From: Candidatus Mnemosynella biddleae
GTDB lineage: Archaea > Halobacteriota > Archaeoglobi > Mnemosynellales > Mnemosynellaceae
Assembly: GCA_002011165.2 (NCBI GenBank)
Contig: MTMI02000003.1
Coordinates: 124,001-188,000, forward strand
Direction: 5' to 3'
DNA length: 64,000 bases
The notes beneath the pieces were generated by a model. It saw only the letters and a program-made list of their open reading frames with translations. It had not been told where the DNA came from and did no database searches. The translations under genes were made by a program, and so were the position numbers. Below, one piece after another: positions 36,132-45,079 of the stretch; the stretch's first letter is position 1, and every line of letters starts with the position of its first letter.

Positions 36132-38099
36132 TCACCCCTCATATTCGGAAGTAAGAGCCTGAACTTGAGCTCTGATTTGTTCATCTTTGAATCCATGCTG
36201 AACGATTGCTCCTGCCGGACAGGATGCGACACACGCTCCGCAACCCTTACAAAGCACGGGATTGATCTCCGACTTGTACTTCCCATCCTTCTCAACTATC
36301 TGTGGAGCTCCATATGGACAAACTTCTTCGCATGTTCTACAGCCACCGCAGAACTCCTCGATGACCTCCGCCACAATCGGCTCAACTTTTATCTTTCCTG
36401 TGGACAGGGGAATTGCAGCAGCAGCTGCGGCTGCCTTACCCTGAGCGACAGAATCTGGAATATCCTTTGGTCCCTGAGCGCATCCCGCTATGTAAACTCC
36501 GTCTGTATTCGTATCCACAGGCCTGAGCTTCGGATGATTTTCAGTAAGCCATCCCGTCGCTCCGCATCCAATAGTGAGGAGTCTCGCCAGCTCCTGAGTT
36601 CCTGCACTTGGTTCAAGACCAACAGAAAGAACAACCATATCAGCTTCAACAATAATCGGTTCTCCGAGATCCACATCCTCGGCTTTCACGAGGAGCTTGT
36701 CTCCTTTCCTCTCGATCTCCCCGACCTTTCCTCTGATGAACTTCACTCCCTTTTCACGAGCCTGAGCATAATATTCTTCGAAATCCTTGCCCGGTGTTCT
36801 CATATCGATGTAGTGCACGTAGATGTCGATATCCGGATATTTCTCCTTGATTAGCCAAGTTTGTTTCACAGCATACATGCAACAGACTCTCGAACAGTAC
36901 GGATTGTGGTCCCTATCTCTCGAACCAACGCACTGTACCCAAGAGATGACCTTCGGTTTCTTCCCGTCTGAAGGTCTTTCAATGTGTCCTTTTGTTGGAC
37001 CGGATGCGCACATCAATCTCTCAAACTCAAGAGCTGTCAGCACATCAGGATCATCGTAATTCAAATTCGGCATCTTTCTTGGGTCAAACGGATCAAAACC
37101 TGTTGCGACTATGATAGTTCCGATTTCAAGCTCCACGATCTCCTCATTATTTTTCTCTATGTCCACCGCTCCCGCAGGACAGACTTTCATGCATTTTTTA
37201 CATCCTATGCAGTGCTCTTTATCAACAACTGCTCTTGCGGGAACAGCCTGATCAAACTGAATGTAAATTGCCCCTCTAGTGTCAAGTCCACAATTGAATT
37301 CATTTGGAACTCTAACCGGACATTCCTGAGTGCATATTCTGCATCCAGTACATTTCTCCCAGTCAACGTAAGTTGCTTTCTTCTTCACTTTCACTTTGAA
37401 ATTACCTATATATCCGCTGACTTCCTGAACCTCCGAATAAGTGAGGAGCTCAATGTTCGGATTATTTGCAACTTCGACCATCTTAGGAGCCAAAATACAA
37501 GCGGAACAATCATTCGTCGGGAAAGTCTTGTCGAGCTGTGCCATCCTTCCTCCAATCGAAGGATTCTTCTCAACGAGATAGACTTTGAAACCCATATTTG
37601 CGAGATCAAGTGCAGCATTTATCCCAGCTATTCCTCCCCCGATTACGAGAGCTCTGTCAATGACTTCAACTTCTTTCTCTTCAAGAGGTTCGAGATACCT
37701 AGCCTTTGCAACAGCACTTGCAACAAGAAGCTTTGCCTTTTCTGTTGCTTTTTCAGGGGTGCTCGGATGAGCCCAGCTACACTGATCCCTGATATTAGCT
37801 TGTTCATAGAGATATTTATTCAAGCCAGCTGAGGCGACACACTCTCGGAAGATTGGCTCATGAGTTCTGTGAGTACAGGAAGCTACGACAACTCTGTTCA
37901 CAAGCCCATCGCGAATGTCCTTCTTAATTATTTCCTGACCAGGATCGGAGCACATGTAAAGGTGTTCCCTCGCAACCACAACGTTCGGAAGTTTTGAAGC
38001 AAACTCGACGACTTCTGGAACGTTCACGACGCCACCAATATTTGTTCCGCAGTGACAGACATAAACGCCAATTCTCGGTTCCTCTGTTTTTTCACCCAT
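36132..38099 (-). CDS. hdrA: Heterodisulfide reductase subunit A (FAD, electron bifurcation)
   Basis: 655 residues. ALVIGGGIAGINAALDLANM binds FAD. Four ferredoxin-type motifs occur: CTGCRICTQECP (about 250), CIGCKKCMKVCP (about 297), CGGCRTCEEVCP (about 590) and CKGCGACVASCP (about 623). VGVYVCHCGTNIGGVV-like IGVYVCHCGTNI is the N-terminal domain. No in-frame TGA, so Cys rather than selenocysteine is used throughout. It splits hydrogenase electrons between ferredoxin and HdrB. Start ATG 38099 follows GGGAGGTAAG. Confidence 0.95.
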   Translation of the reverse strand: MGEKTEEPRIGVYVCHCGTNIGGVVNVPEVVEFASKLPNVVVAREHLYMCSDPGQEIIKKDIRDGLVNRVVVASCTHRTHEPIFRECVASAGLNKYLYEQANIRDQCSWAHPSTPEKATEKAKLLVASAVAKARYLEPLEEKEVEVIDRALVIGGGIAGINAALDLANMGFKVYLVEKNPSIGGRMAQLDKTFPTNDCSACILAPKMVEVANNPNIELLTYSEVQEVSGYIGNFKVKVKKKATYVDWEKCTGCRICTQECPVRVPNEFNCGLDTRGAIYIQFDQAVPARAVVDKEHCIGCKKCMKVCPAGAVDIEKNNEEIVELEIGTIIVATGFDPFDPRKMPNLNYDDPDVLTALEFERLMCASGPTKGHIERPSDGKKPKVISWVQCVGSRDRDHNPYCSRVCCMYAVKQTWLIKEKYPDIDIYVHYIDMRTPGKDFEEYYAQAREKGVKFIRGKVGEIERKGDKLLVKAEDVDLGEPIIVEADMVVLSVGLEPSAGTQELARLLTIGCGATGWLTENHPKLRPVDTNTDGVYIAGCAQGPKDIPDSVAQGKAAAAAAAIPLSTGKIKVEPIVAEVIEEFCGGCRTCEEVCPYGAPQIVEKDGKYKSEINPVLCKGCGACVASCPAGAIVQHGFKDEQIRAQVQALTSEYEG

Positions 38100-38102
38100 C
38101 AA

Positions 38103-38457
38103 TTCTTACCTCCCTTTTTTAGAGAATCTACTTGTTTGAAGGTGGCGATAAAGCCACATATATATTTAACGAAACTCCTCCAAACGAAAAGAGATCTAGA
38201 ACCGCTTTATTAACTTTTAGGCTTTTTGACTAACTTATAATGCTATTTAAATGATTTTGGTGTGTAAATAAAAGAAAATGAGGTTTTGATAGCTTTTTCG
38301 AAATTTCGGAGAAATTATAAAGATGAAAAATAATGATGTTTCCTTACCTATTTCACTCTGAGGAAAAGAAGTGGAGAAAATTTATAATAATATAATATGT
38401 TTTGATGGGGACTGTAAAAAGCGGAGGGATGAGTGTGAAATTCAGGAGGATGATTGA
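38103..38457. other. Divergent intergenic region between hdrA and the first antiporter gene
   Basis: 355 bases without a gene. The hdrA TATA (minus strand TTAAATATATAT) is at about 38158-38169. GTGGC-GATAAA-GCCAC (38142-38157) is an inverted repeat just inside it, placed between TATA and transcription start as an operator would be. Toward the antiporter, TTTATAATAATATAAT (38381-38396) is its TATA region, and AAAAATAATGATGTTTCC (38326-38343) recurs before the second antiporter gene. Confidence 0.5.
38326..38343 (+). promoter_or_regulatory. Conserved upstream element of antiporter gene 1
   Basis: AAAAATAATGATGTTTCC, matching 17 of 18 bases at 39579-39596 before the second copy, at a similar distance (about 110 bases) from each ATG. 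Upstream of both TATA boxes, so an activator site or a leftover of the duplication. Confidence 0.45.
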
Positions 38458-39468
38458 ATGAATGGTGTCACAGTTCTTTTCGCAGAAGTCATAGCTCTCG
38501 CAGTTGGAGTTATGGCATTCACCATTGGCTATGTGAACGCTGTTGAGGTCCTCGGAAGACAGCTCGGTCTTTCGGATACTGCAGCTGGAAGCATTCTCGC
38601 ATCTCTTGGAACTGCAACTCCAGAAACACTCGTTCCAGTCATAGCAATTCTTGTAGTTGGAGGAACTGGCGGTCACGAGGTTGGAATCGGTGCTATTCTT
38701 GGTGCTCCGTTTATGTTGGCAACTATTGCTTTATTCGTTGTTGGAATCGTAGCTACTATCGGAGTTCTCTCGAAGAAAAGAGAAGATCCATATCTCCATC
38801 TGGAAAGTGGAATTTTAAGAAACTTCAAATTCTTCTTCGTCTTCTACCCATTAGCAGTGATTGCAGCAATAATCCATATTCCACTATTCCACAAATTACT
38901 AGCGCTGTTCTTAGTCCTTGGATATGCCTACTATGTCTACATCACGATAAAATCTCCTGAAGAAGGAGAGGAAGAAGAGGAGGGACAACTTTTCCTTGGT
39001 AAACTGTTGAAGAAGGAGAGTACGGCACTTAGCGTTTTTCAGTTGATTGTATCACTGTTGATAATGATATACCTGATTAAACTCTTTACAGAGAGACTCG
39101 ATGAACTGGCACTTCATCTAGGCATTTCAGTAATGCTCCTCTCTCTGGTCATTGCACCTCTTGCAACTGAGCTTCCAGAAGTAGGAGGAGCCAGTGTTTT
39201 CTGGACTTGGAGAAGGAAAGATACTCTGGCTCTTGGAAATATTACGGGTGCAATGGTATATCAGAGCTCAATTGCAGTTGCAATAGGACTGTTCTTCACC
39301 GAATGGGCTCTTGATCCGACAGTAGCGGTAACTGTGGTTCTTGCACTTATCTCCGGTGGAATAGTCTTTGCGTGGTATGCAGCAAAGAAGGAGCTAAATG
39401 CCTACACAACGCTGATTGCAGGAATATTCTACTTTGCCTTCCTGTACTACGCTTTCACCTTAGTTTAA
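38458..39468 (+). CDS. Calcium/cation antiporter, CaCA family (copy 1)
   Basis: 336 residues with about ten membrane helices in two halves. The alpha repeats are LGLSDTAAGSILASLGTATP-ETLVP (about 39-63) and LVIAPLATELPEVGGAS (about 228-244), each with the acidic residue that binds the cation. A charged cytoplasmic loop (PEEGEEEEEGQ) lies between. It likely exchanges Ca2+ for Na+ or H+. ATG follows AGGAGGATGATT. It is 73 percent or more identical by eye to the next gene, with a perfectly identical end. Confidence 0.85.
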   Translation: MNGVTVLFAEVIALAVGVMAFTIGYVNAVEVLGRQLGLSDTAAGSILASLGTATPETLVPVIAILVVGGTGGHEVGIGAILGAPFMLATIALFVVGIVATIGVLSKKREDPYLHLESGILRNFKFFFVFYPLAVIAAIIHIPLFHKLLALFLVLGYAYYVYITIKSPEEGEEEEEGQLFLGKLLKKESTALSVFQLIVSLLIMIYLIKLFTERLDELALHLGISVMLLSLVIAPLATELPEVGGASVFWTWRRKDTLALGNITGAMVYQSSIAVAIGLFFTEWALDPTVAVTVVLALISGGIVFAWYAAKKELNAYTTLIAGIFYFAFLYYAFTLV

Positions 39469-39470
39469 AA
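39134..39470 (+). repeat. 337-bp tract identical to 40381-40717
   Basis: The last 335 coding bases plus two beyond the stop of antiporter copy 1 match copy 2 with no mismatch, including all third codon positions, while the middle of the two genes differs widely. This is a mark of recent gene conversion. Confidence 0.95.
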
Positions 39471-39578
39471 TTTTGAAATTTTTCATCATTTAATTAATTT
39501 ATTTTTTATATCCAAGCTCCATTAGGAGTTTCTGGTAAATTTCTTGTTTTTCTGCGACGACAATGAAGATAAATAATA

Positions 39579-39596
39579 AAAAATAATGATATTTCC
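39579..39596 (+). promoter_or_regulatory. Conserved upstream element of antiporter gene 2
   Basis: AAAAATAATGATATTTCC, 17 of 18 bases as at 38326-38343. TATA (ATTATATAATC) follows at about 39635-39645. The leader just before the ATG (GGGATG...GGGGGATGATTAA) is also like that of copy 1. Confidence 0.45.
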
Positions 39597-39701
39597 ACCC
39601 CTCTCGGATTTGAGTATGAATGTACCAGAGAAAAATTATATAATCGTGCTAGAAGTTGTGAGAAGCTGAGGGATGCTCATGAAACTCAGGGGGATGATTA
39701 A

Positions 39702-40715
39702 ATGAGTGATGCTACAATCCTTTTCGCAGAAGTCATAGCTCTCGCAGTTGGAGTTATGGCATTCACTCTCTTTTACGTGAACGCTGTTGAGGTCCTCGGA
39801 AGACAGCTCGGTCTTTCGGATACTGCAGCTGGAAGCATTCTCGCATCTCTTGGAACTGCAACTCCAGAGACTCTGGTGCCTTTGATTGCGATTCTTGTAG
39901 TTGGAGGAACTGGCGGTCATGATGTTGGAGTAGGTGCTATTCTCGGTGCTCCGTTTATGCTCACCACTATTGCTCTCTTCGTTGTTGGAGTTACAGCACT
40001 TATCGGACTTCTCATGAAAAGAAGGCGATCGCCCGTTCTTGATCTTGAGAGCGGAATCATCAGAAATTTCAAGTTTTTCTTCATTTTCTATCCTCTGGCA
40101 ATCATTGCAGCGTTCATCAGAGTACCAACCCTTCATAAAATTCTCGGAGCTCTTCTAATCCTCGGATACGCCTATTACGTTTACATTACCATCAGAACTC
40201 CAGGTGAAGAGCATGAAGAGGAAGAGCACGGAGAACTCTGGCTCAGTAAGCTGATCAAAAAAGAGAGTAGAGCCTTAACAGTCTTCCAGCTAATTGCCTC
40301 CTTCCTAATCATGGTTCTTCTCATAAAGATGTTTACCGAGAGACTTGACGAGCTTGCATATCACCTCGGAATTGCGACAGTGCTCCTCTCTCTGGTCATT
40401 GCACCTCTTGCAACTGAGCTTCCAGAAGTAGGAGGAGCCAGTGTTTTCTGGACTTGGAGAAGGAAAGATACTCTGGCTCTTGGAAATATTACGGGTGCAA
40501 TGGTATATCAGAGCTCAATTGCAGTTGCAATAGGACTGTTCTTCACCGAATGGGCTCTTGATCCGACAGTAGCGGTAACTGTGGTTCTTGCACTTATCTC
40601 CGGTGGAATAGTCTTTGCGTGGTATGCAGCAAAGAAGGAGCTAAATGCCTACACAACGCTGATTGCAGGAATATTCTACTTTGCCTTCCTGTACTACGCT
40701 TTCACCTTAGTTTAA
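39702..40715 (+). CDS. Calcium/cation antiporter, CaCA family (copy 2)
   Basis: 337 residues, tandem paralogue of the preceding gene. Same alpha repeats (LGLSDTAAGSILASLGTATP; LVIAPLATELPEVGGAS), same helices; differences are concentrated at about residues 63-225, including the acidic loop GEEHEEEEHGELW. Own promoter and ribosome binding site (GGGGGATGATTAA). Two differing middle regions with a shared pore end suggest different regulation or cation preference. Confidence 0.85.
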   Translation: MSDATILFAEVIALAVGVMAFTLFYVNAVEVLGRQLGLSDTAAGSILASLGTATPETLVPLIAILVVGGTGGHDVGVGAILGAPFMLTTIALFVVGVTALIGLLMKRRRSPVLDLESGIIRNFKFFFIFYPLAIIAAFIRVPTLHKILGALLILGYAYYVYITIRTPGEEHEEEEHGELWLSKLIKKESRALTVFQLIASFLIMVLLIKMFTERLDELAYHLGIATVLLSLVIAPLATELPEVGGASVFWTWRRKDTLALGNITGAMVYQSSIAVAIGLFFTEWALDPTVAVTVVLALISGGIVFAWYAAKKELNAYTTLIAGIFYFAFLYYAFTLV

Positions 40716-40717
40716 AA
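40381..40717 (+). repeat. 337-bp tract identical to 39134-39470
   Basis: Second copy of the perfect repeat at the end of the tandem antiporter genes. Shorter perfect tracts are at 38533-38624/39777-39868 (92 bases) and 38476-38522/39720-39766 (47 bases). Confidence 0.95.
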
Positions 40718-40744
40718 AATAAAGGGAGTAATCCCCAAATTTTT

Positions 40745-42982
40745 TCATGCTACTTCAGCACCAGGCTTTGCAAATTCTTTGTTTCTGGTGAAACGAGCAT
40801 AAAGAGCTTTATATCTCTCAAGTTCATCCTTTGTAACAGTTGGTTTTAGTTTCTTGAGTGCCTCCTCAAAGTGTCTCTTCTCGATCTTTAGATCCTTGAG
40901 CTTTTTCTTAACTTCTTCTCTCGAATCTCCTAGTTTTATTGTTTCTCTCATAGCCAAGAGAGATGCCTCTCTAACAATTGCTTCTATGTCCGCTCCGACA
41001 TACCCATCTGTGATCTTAGCGAGATGATCAATATCCACATCCTCTGCAAGTGGTTTTCCTTTGAGATGAACCTTGAAGATCGCTTTTCTCGCCTCGAAAT
41101 CTGGAGGCCCAACGTAGATCAACCTATCGAGTCTTCCCGGTCTGAGGAGTGCTGGATCTATGATATCTGGCCTGTTAGTGGCTGCAATCACTACTACTCC
41201 TCTAAGTTCTTCGAGTCCATCCATCTCAGTTAGAAGTTGTGAGACTACCCTCTCTGTAACATTTGAATCAAAGCCTTCGCCTCTTCTTGGGGCTATTGAA
41301 TCGAGCTCATCTAGGAAAACAATTGTTGGAGCTGTTTGTCTAGCTTTCTTGAATATCTCCCTGATTGCTTTCTCACTCTCTCCAACCCATTTGCTCATGA
41401 TCTCTGGTCCTTTAATTGAAATGAAGTTTGCGTCACTTTCATTCGCAACTGCTTTTGCCAGAAGTGTCTTTCCAGTTCCTGGCGGACCATACAACAGAAT
41501 TCCTTTAGGAGGTTCTGTATTCAAAGCTTCAAAAGCCTCAGGATATTTTAGAGGCCACTCTACAGCCTCTCTAAGTTCTTGCTTCACATCCTCAAGACCT
41601 CCGATATCATCCCATCTGACCTCTGGAACCTCCACAAGTACTTCTCTCATTGCAGAGGGTTCCACTTTCTTAAGAGCCTCCATGAAATCATCTCTTGTTA
41701 CTACAAGACTCTCTATTATCTCTTTTGGAATTTCCTCTGCCTCAATATCAATCTTTGGAATGACTCTTCTAAGAGCATTCATAGCAGCTTCCTTGCACAG
41801 AGCAGCTATATCAGCTCCAACGAATCCGTGAGTCCTCTCAGCAAGTTCCTCTAAGTCAACATCGTCTGCAAGTGGCATTTTTCTAGTATGAACTTCAAGA
41901 ATCTCTTTTCTTCCATTTTTATCAGGGACTCCAATTTCAATCTCTCTGTCAAATCTTCCTGGTCTTCTGAGAGCTGGGTCTACTGCATCTGGCCTGTTAG
42001 TGGCTGCAATCACTACTACTTTTCCTCTGCTTTTCAATCCATCCATTAAAGTGAGAAGCTGAGCAACGACTCTTCTCTCGACTTCTCCAGTAACTTCTTC
42101 TCTCTTTGGAGCTATGGAATCAATTTCATCTATGAAGATGATTGAGGGAGCGTTTTCCTCAGCTTTTTCGAAAATCTCTCTCAACTGCTTCTCGCTCTCT
42201 CCATAATACTTGCTCATGATCTCGGGACCAGCTATCGAATAGAAATTGGCTTGAACCTCGTTCGCAACTGCCTTGGCTATTAGAGTTTTACCAGTTCCAG
42301 GAGGTCCATGGAGCAGAACTCCTTTTGGAGGCTCTATTCCAAGTCTTCTGAAAAGCTCAGGGTGTTTCATTGGAAGCTCTATCATCTCTCTAACTTGCTC
42401 AAGCTCTTTCTTTAGACCCCCTATATCTTCATATGTTACTTCTGGAATGGCTCCAATCTCTTCAGCTCTTTCTCTGATGTCAATCTGAGTTCTTTCTGTG
42501 ACTACTACAACCCCAGAAGGTCTTGTCTGCACAACAGTGAATACAATTGGTTCTCCGATCATTCCATACATTCCATGGTACCTCAGATTCATTCCTTCCC
42601 ACACCGGCATGTTTATCATATCATTCCTAAGGACAGTCTTTAAGCCCTGAAGATTTGTAAGCTGCATCTCCCTAGCTGGTGCAAGAACAACTCTCTGTGC
42701 TTCTTTGACCTCTGCTTTCTTCACAGAAACTCTATCTCCGATGCTGACTCCAGCAGCTCTTCTCAGATATCCATCCATTCTGATTATTTCCCTGTCATAA
42801 ATTTCCTCTCTGGGGTCTCTTGGAAGAACCTTAGCGTAAGCACTTTTCGAACCTACGATTTCAACGAAATCTCCTGTCTGAACTCCAAGCTTTCTCATAA
42901 CCTCTCTATCAATTCTCACAATTCCCCTACCCACATCCTGATGATAAGCTTCAGCAACTTTAAGTGTGATATCCTCATTCAT
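40745..42982 (-). CDS. cdc48: CDC48/VCP-like AAA+ ATPase
   Basis: About 745 residues: N-terminal double-psi barrel (to about 185), then two AAA domains. D1: [32 protein letters not shown]2: [31 protein letters not shown]. Arg fingers ([26 protein letters not shown]) are present. It unfolds proteins for degradation or remodelling. Start ATG 42982 with GGAGGTGAG; the frame extends to TTG 42997, inside the regulator gene. Co-transcribed with the ArsR-type regulator, as in the heat-inducible HSR1-cdc48 operon of A. fulgidus. Confidence 0.95.
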   Translation of the reverse strand: MNEDITLKVAEAYHQDVGRGIVRIDREVMRKLGVQTGDFVEIVGSKSAYAKVLPRDPREEIYDREIIRMDGYLRRAAGVSIGDRVSVKKAEVKEAQRVVLAPAREMQLTNLQGLKTVLRNDMINMPVWEGMNLRYHGMYGMIGEPIVFTVVQTRPSGVVVVTERTQIDIRERAEEIGAIPEVTYEDIGGLKKELEQVREMIELPMKHPELFRRLGIEPPKGVLLHGPPGTGKTLIAKAVANEVQANFYSIAGPEIMSKYYGESEKQLREIFEKAEENAPSIIFIDEIDSIAPKREEVTGEVERRVVAQLLTLMDGLKSRGKVVVIAATNRPDAVDPALRRPGRFDREIEIGVPDKNGRKEILEVHTRKMPLADDVDLEELAERTHGFVGADIAALCKEAAMNALRRVIPKIDIEAEEIPKEIIESLVVTRDDFMEALKKVEPSAMREVLVEVPEVRWDDIGGLEDVKQELREAVEWPLKYPEAFEALNTEPPKGILLYGPPGTGKTLLAKAVANESDANFISIKGPEIMSKWVGESEKAIREIFKKARQTAPTIVFLDELDSIAPRRGEGFDSNVTERVVSQLLTEMDGLEELRGVVVIAATNRPDIIDPALLRPGRLDRLIYVGPPDFEARKAIFKVHLKGKPLAEDVDIDHLAKITDGYVGADIEAIVREASLLAMRETIKLGDSREEVKKKLKDLKIEKRHFEEALKKLKPTVTKDELERYKALYARFTRNKEFAKPGAEVA

Positions 42983-42987
42983 TTTTC

Positions 42988-43500
42988 TCACCTCCAACTT
43001 TCATCTTCTTCCAGTTCCAGAAGCGTTTGATTGGATCTTTCAAGGATTGATCTCTCCACCAGCTTTACAAACTCAGAGTGAAGAGCTCTCTGAATGGTCG
43101 AGAGCTCTCTCATAAGAGACCGTATTGCTTTTATTCTTTCCGATATATCTTCCATGTCCTCAAGAACCCTTTCAAGGGCATTATTGACTCTTTCTCTTAA
43201 AGTTTTCAGATCAACGTCTTCTTCGTTTGGACAGCTAATCTCAAAGTTGAAGGGAGATAGGAATATCTCCATATGAAGATCCTTTGAGACGTAGTAGTAT
43301 TTCCTTTTCTGCTCTCCATAGAAGCACTCTATGATGCCTGAAGCTTCTAAGGCTTCAAGATGCTCAATTACAGCTTTGGGACTGATTTTAAGAGTTTCAG
43401 AGATTTCAGTAACGTAACACGGCTTTTGAGAGAGTAATCTAAGTATTCTCCTGCGATTTGGATTTCCGAGAAGATCCATGACACGCTCCTGAAATTTCAT
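42988..43500 (-). CDS. ArsR-family heat-shock regulator, HSR1-like
   Basis: 170 residues. An N-terminal winged helix ([40 protein letters not shown]) is followed by a wing ([11 protein letters not shown]) and a long helical C-terminal half (about 95-165) for dimerisation. In A. fulgidus the regulator HSR1 lies before cdc48 and binds CTAAC-N5-GTTAG at its own promoter (established knowledge); the same site lies one base upstream of this ATG. So autorepression released by heat is the best reading. Confidence 0.82.
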   Translation of the reverse strand: MKFQERVMDLLGNPNRRRILRLLSQKPCYVTEISETLKISPKAVIEHLEALEASGIIECFYGEQKRKYYYVSKDLHMEIFLSPFNFEISCPNEEDVDLKTLRERVNNALERVLEDMEDISERIKAIRSLMRELSTIQRALHSEFVKLVERSILERSNQTLLELEEDESWR

Positions 43501-43501
43501 A

Positions 43502-43516
43502 CTAACTTTAAGTTAG
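43502..43516. promoter_or_regulatory. HSR1-type operator CTAAC-N5-GTTAG
   Basis: CTAACTTTAAGTTAG, a perfect palindrome matching the published A. fulgidus HSR1 consensus. It lies between the TATA box (minus strand CTTTAAATATAG, about 43524-43535) and the start codon, so bound protein would cover the transcription start. Confidence 0.8.
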
Positions 43517-43599
43517 TATATTCTATATTTAAAGTTTTCTATTAAGGTAAAGTGCAAAGGTATGTTTGAGTTCAACTCGTTTTTATTTCTTTCTGATAC

Positions 43600-43982
43600 T
43601 CAAAATAGGAGTATAACAACAGTATAAAAGAGGAAAAAGACTGAGGAAAGAATTATGAAAATCGCATACTCCGGAAAGAGAATTCCGAGAAATGTTACTA
43701 ATCCCGCTATCTTAAACAGTTTTTCACCAACTCTATGCGTTTTCTCCCAGACGACGTGACTTCTGAGTATCCACGGAGTCCTTATTCCGACAAACCAATT
43801 TCTTTTCGCATTTTCGCAGAGAATTCCAACATAAAAAGGAGAAATTCAAGAGAAATGGGGAGAATGATATTAGGAGAGATCTTGATTCCGATATTCTAGG
43901 AGATAACCCAAATATGGATGAGAAAGAGGAAAACAACAAATCCCTCGTAATAACTTCTGAACTCTTCGATATTCTCTTTCAT
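43600..43982 (-). pseudogene. SdpI/DUF1648-family membrane protein, disrupted
   Basis: Reading across frames from ATG 43982 gives MKENIEEFRSYYEGFVVFLF, then an in-frame TAG at 43896-43898, then further hydrophobic sequence. After a one-base shift near 43832-43840 comes YVGILCENAKRNWFVGIRTP followed by WILRSHVVWEKTHRVG, the SdpI signature, and two membrane helices ending LLF at 43600. SdpI proteins give immunity to a toxic peptide in Bacillus; the archaeal role is unknown. Two lesions make it a pseudogene or, less likely, a sequencing artefact. The rest of 43517-43599 holds no gene. Confidence 0.75.
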
Positions 43983-43997
43983 CGGATCTAATAAAAA

Positions 43998-45077
43998 TCA
44001 CCTGAGACAACTCCAGTAGCTAGAATGCACCATTTTCACTTCTTCTATATTTTTTCTGAGCTTAATTAAAGCTTTTTCGTCCTTTCTCATCCTCAGATAA
44101 ACCAAATAGTTCTCTGGCTCTCTGATCTGAGAGATGTCCAGCCCAGCCATTGCTGCTATTATTCCGAGATTTGTATAGGGAAGGGCTCCTTCAACACTGT
44201 AACCTCCTTCAAGAACTGCAACGAGTTTTCCCTTGCAGAATCTTTCGGATAGTTTAACTGCCTCTCTCATGATCTCTGCATATCCTCTTGCAGTTAGAGC
44301 AAGTTCAGTAATTGGATCGGTGAAATGATTGTCTTGGCCTGCGGAAATTGCTATGAACTCTGGGGAGAACTCTTCAACAACTGGTTTTATTATTTCATCC
44401 ATTACTAGCATGTAACCCTCGTCAGAAGTTCCAGGAGGAAGAGGAATGTTGATGGTGAAGCCTTCTCCTTCAGCTATTCCACATTCGTAAGGATATCCTG
44501 TCCCAGGATAGAGAGGTATCTGATGAGTTGAAATGTAGAGAACTGAAGGATTATCATAGAAGATTTCCTGAGTTCCGTCACCATGATGCGCATCCCAATC
44601 AAGGATCAGAATTCTCCTAAATCCCTTCTTCTGAAGCCATCTTACCATTATTGCAATGTTATTGAGATAGCAGAAGCCAGCACCAATATGCGGTTTTGCA
44701 TGATGTCCCGGTGGTCTGACCATCGCAAAAGCATTCTTGACTTCTCCCTTCAAAACCGCCTCAGCAGCCCTTATAGCTCCTCCTGCTGCCAGAACCGCAA
44801 CATCAAAAAGTCCCACCGGAATGTTTGTGTCCCAATCTATGATTCCTCCAGTTTTACTCTTCCTTATGAGAAAATTAACATACTCTTCTGTATGCACCTC
44901 GAGGATGTCTTCAATAGATGCTTCAAAGGGCTCCAGAATTTTGATCTCGGGAGAATCGAATATCCCTTCTTCTAAAAGCTGATCCATCGTATATACCAAT
45001 CTTTCCTTTCTCTCTGGATGTGTGGCACTCTGCTCGTATTCGAGATATTTTCTGTGATAAACGATTCCCGTAACCAT
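43998..45077 (-). CDS. Histone deacetylase / acetylpolyamine amidohydrolase family enzyme
   Basis: About 359 residues of the arginase-deacetylase fold. VRPPGHHAKPHIGAGFCYLN has the paired His, DWDAHHGDGTQEIF the zinc Asp/His, and FIAISAGQDNH and VLEGGYSVEGALPY later active-site pieces. Possible substrates are acetyl-lysine (Alba, histones) or acetylated polyamines. Start ATG 45077, nine bases after GAGG; TTG 45086 is the alternative. It follows hydantoinase A with a short overlap or gap. Confidence 0.88.
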   Translation of the reverse strand: MVTGIVYHRKYLEYEQSATHPERKERLVYTMDQLLEEGIFDSPEIKILEPFEASIEDILEVHTEEYVNFLIRKSKTGGIIDWDTNIPVGLFDVAVLAAGGAIRAAEAVLKGEVKNAFAMVRPPGHHAKPHIGAGFCYLNNIAIMVRWLQKKGFRRILILDWDAHHGDGTQEIFYDNPSVLYISTHQIPLYPGTGYPYECGIAEGEGFTINIPLPPGTSDEGYMLVMDEIIKPVVEEFSPEFIAISAGQDNHFTDPITELALTARGYAEIMREAVKLSERFCKGKLVAVLEGGYSVEGALPYTNLGIIAAMAGLDISQIREPENYLVYLRMRKDEKALIKLRKNIEEVKMVHSSYWSCLR

Positions 45078-45079
45078 CC

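Noticed and set aside
35766-37832. Long open frames antisense to hdrA/hdrC
   Set aside because: Cys/Ser-rich shadows of ferredoxin motifs; no known domain and no ribosome binding site.
36132-38099. Selenocysteine in HdrA
   Set aside because: All cluster positions are Cys codons and there is no in-frame TGA before the end.
41160-41831. 223-codon open frame antisense to cdc48
   Set aside because: Complement of conserved AAA motifs; no protein features of its own.
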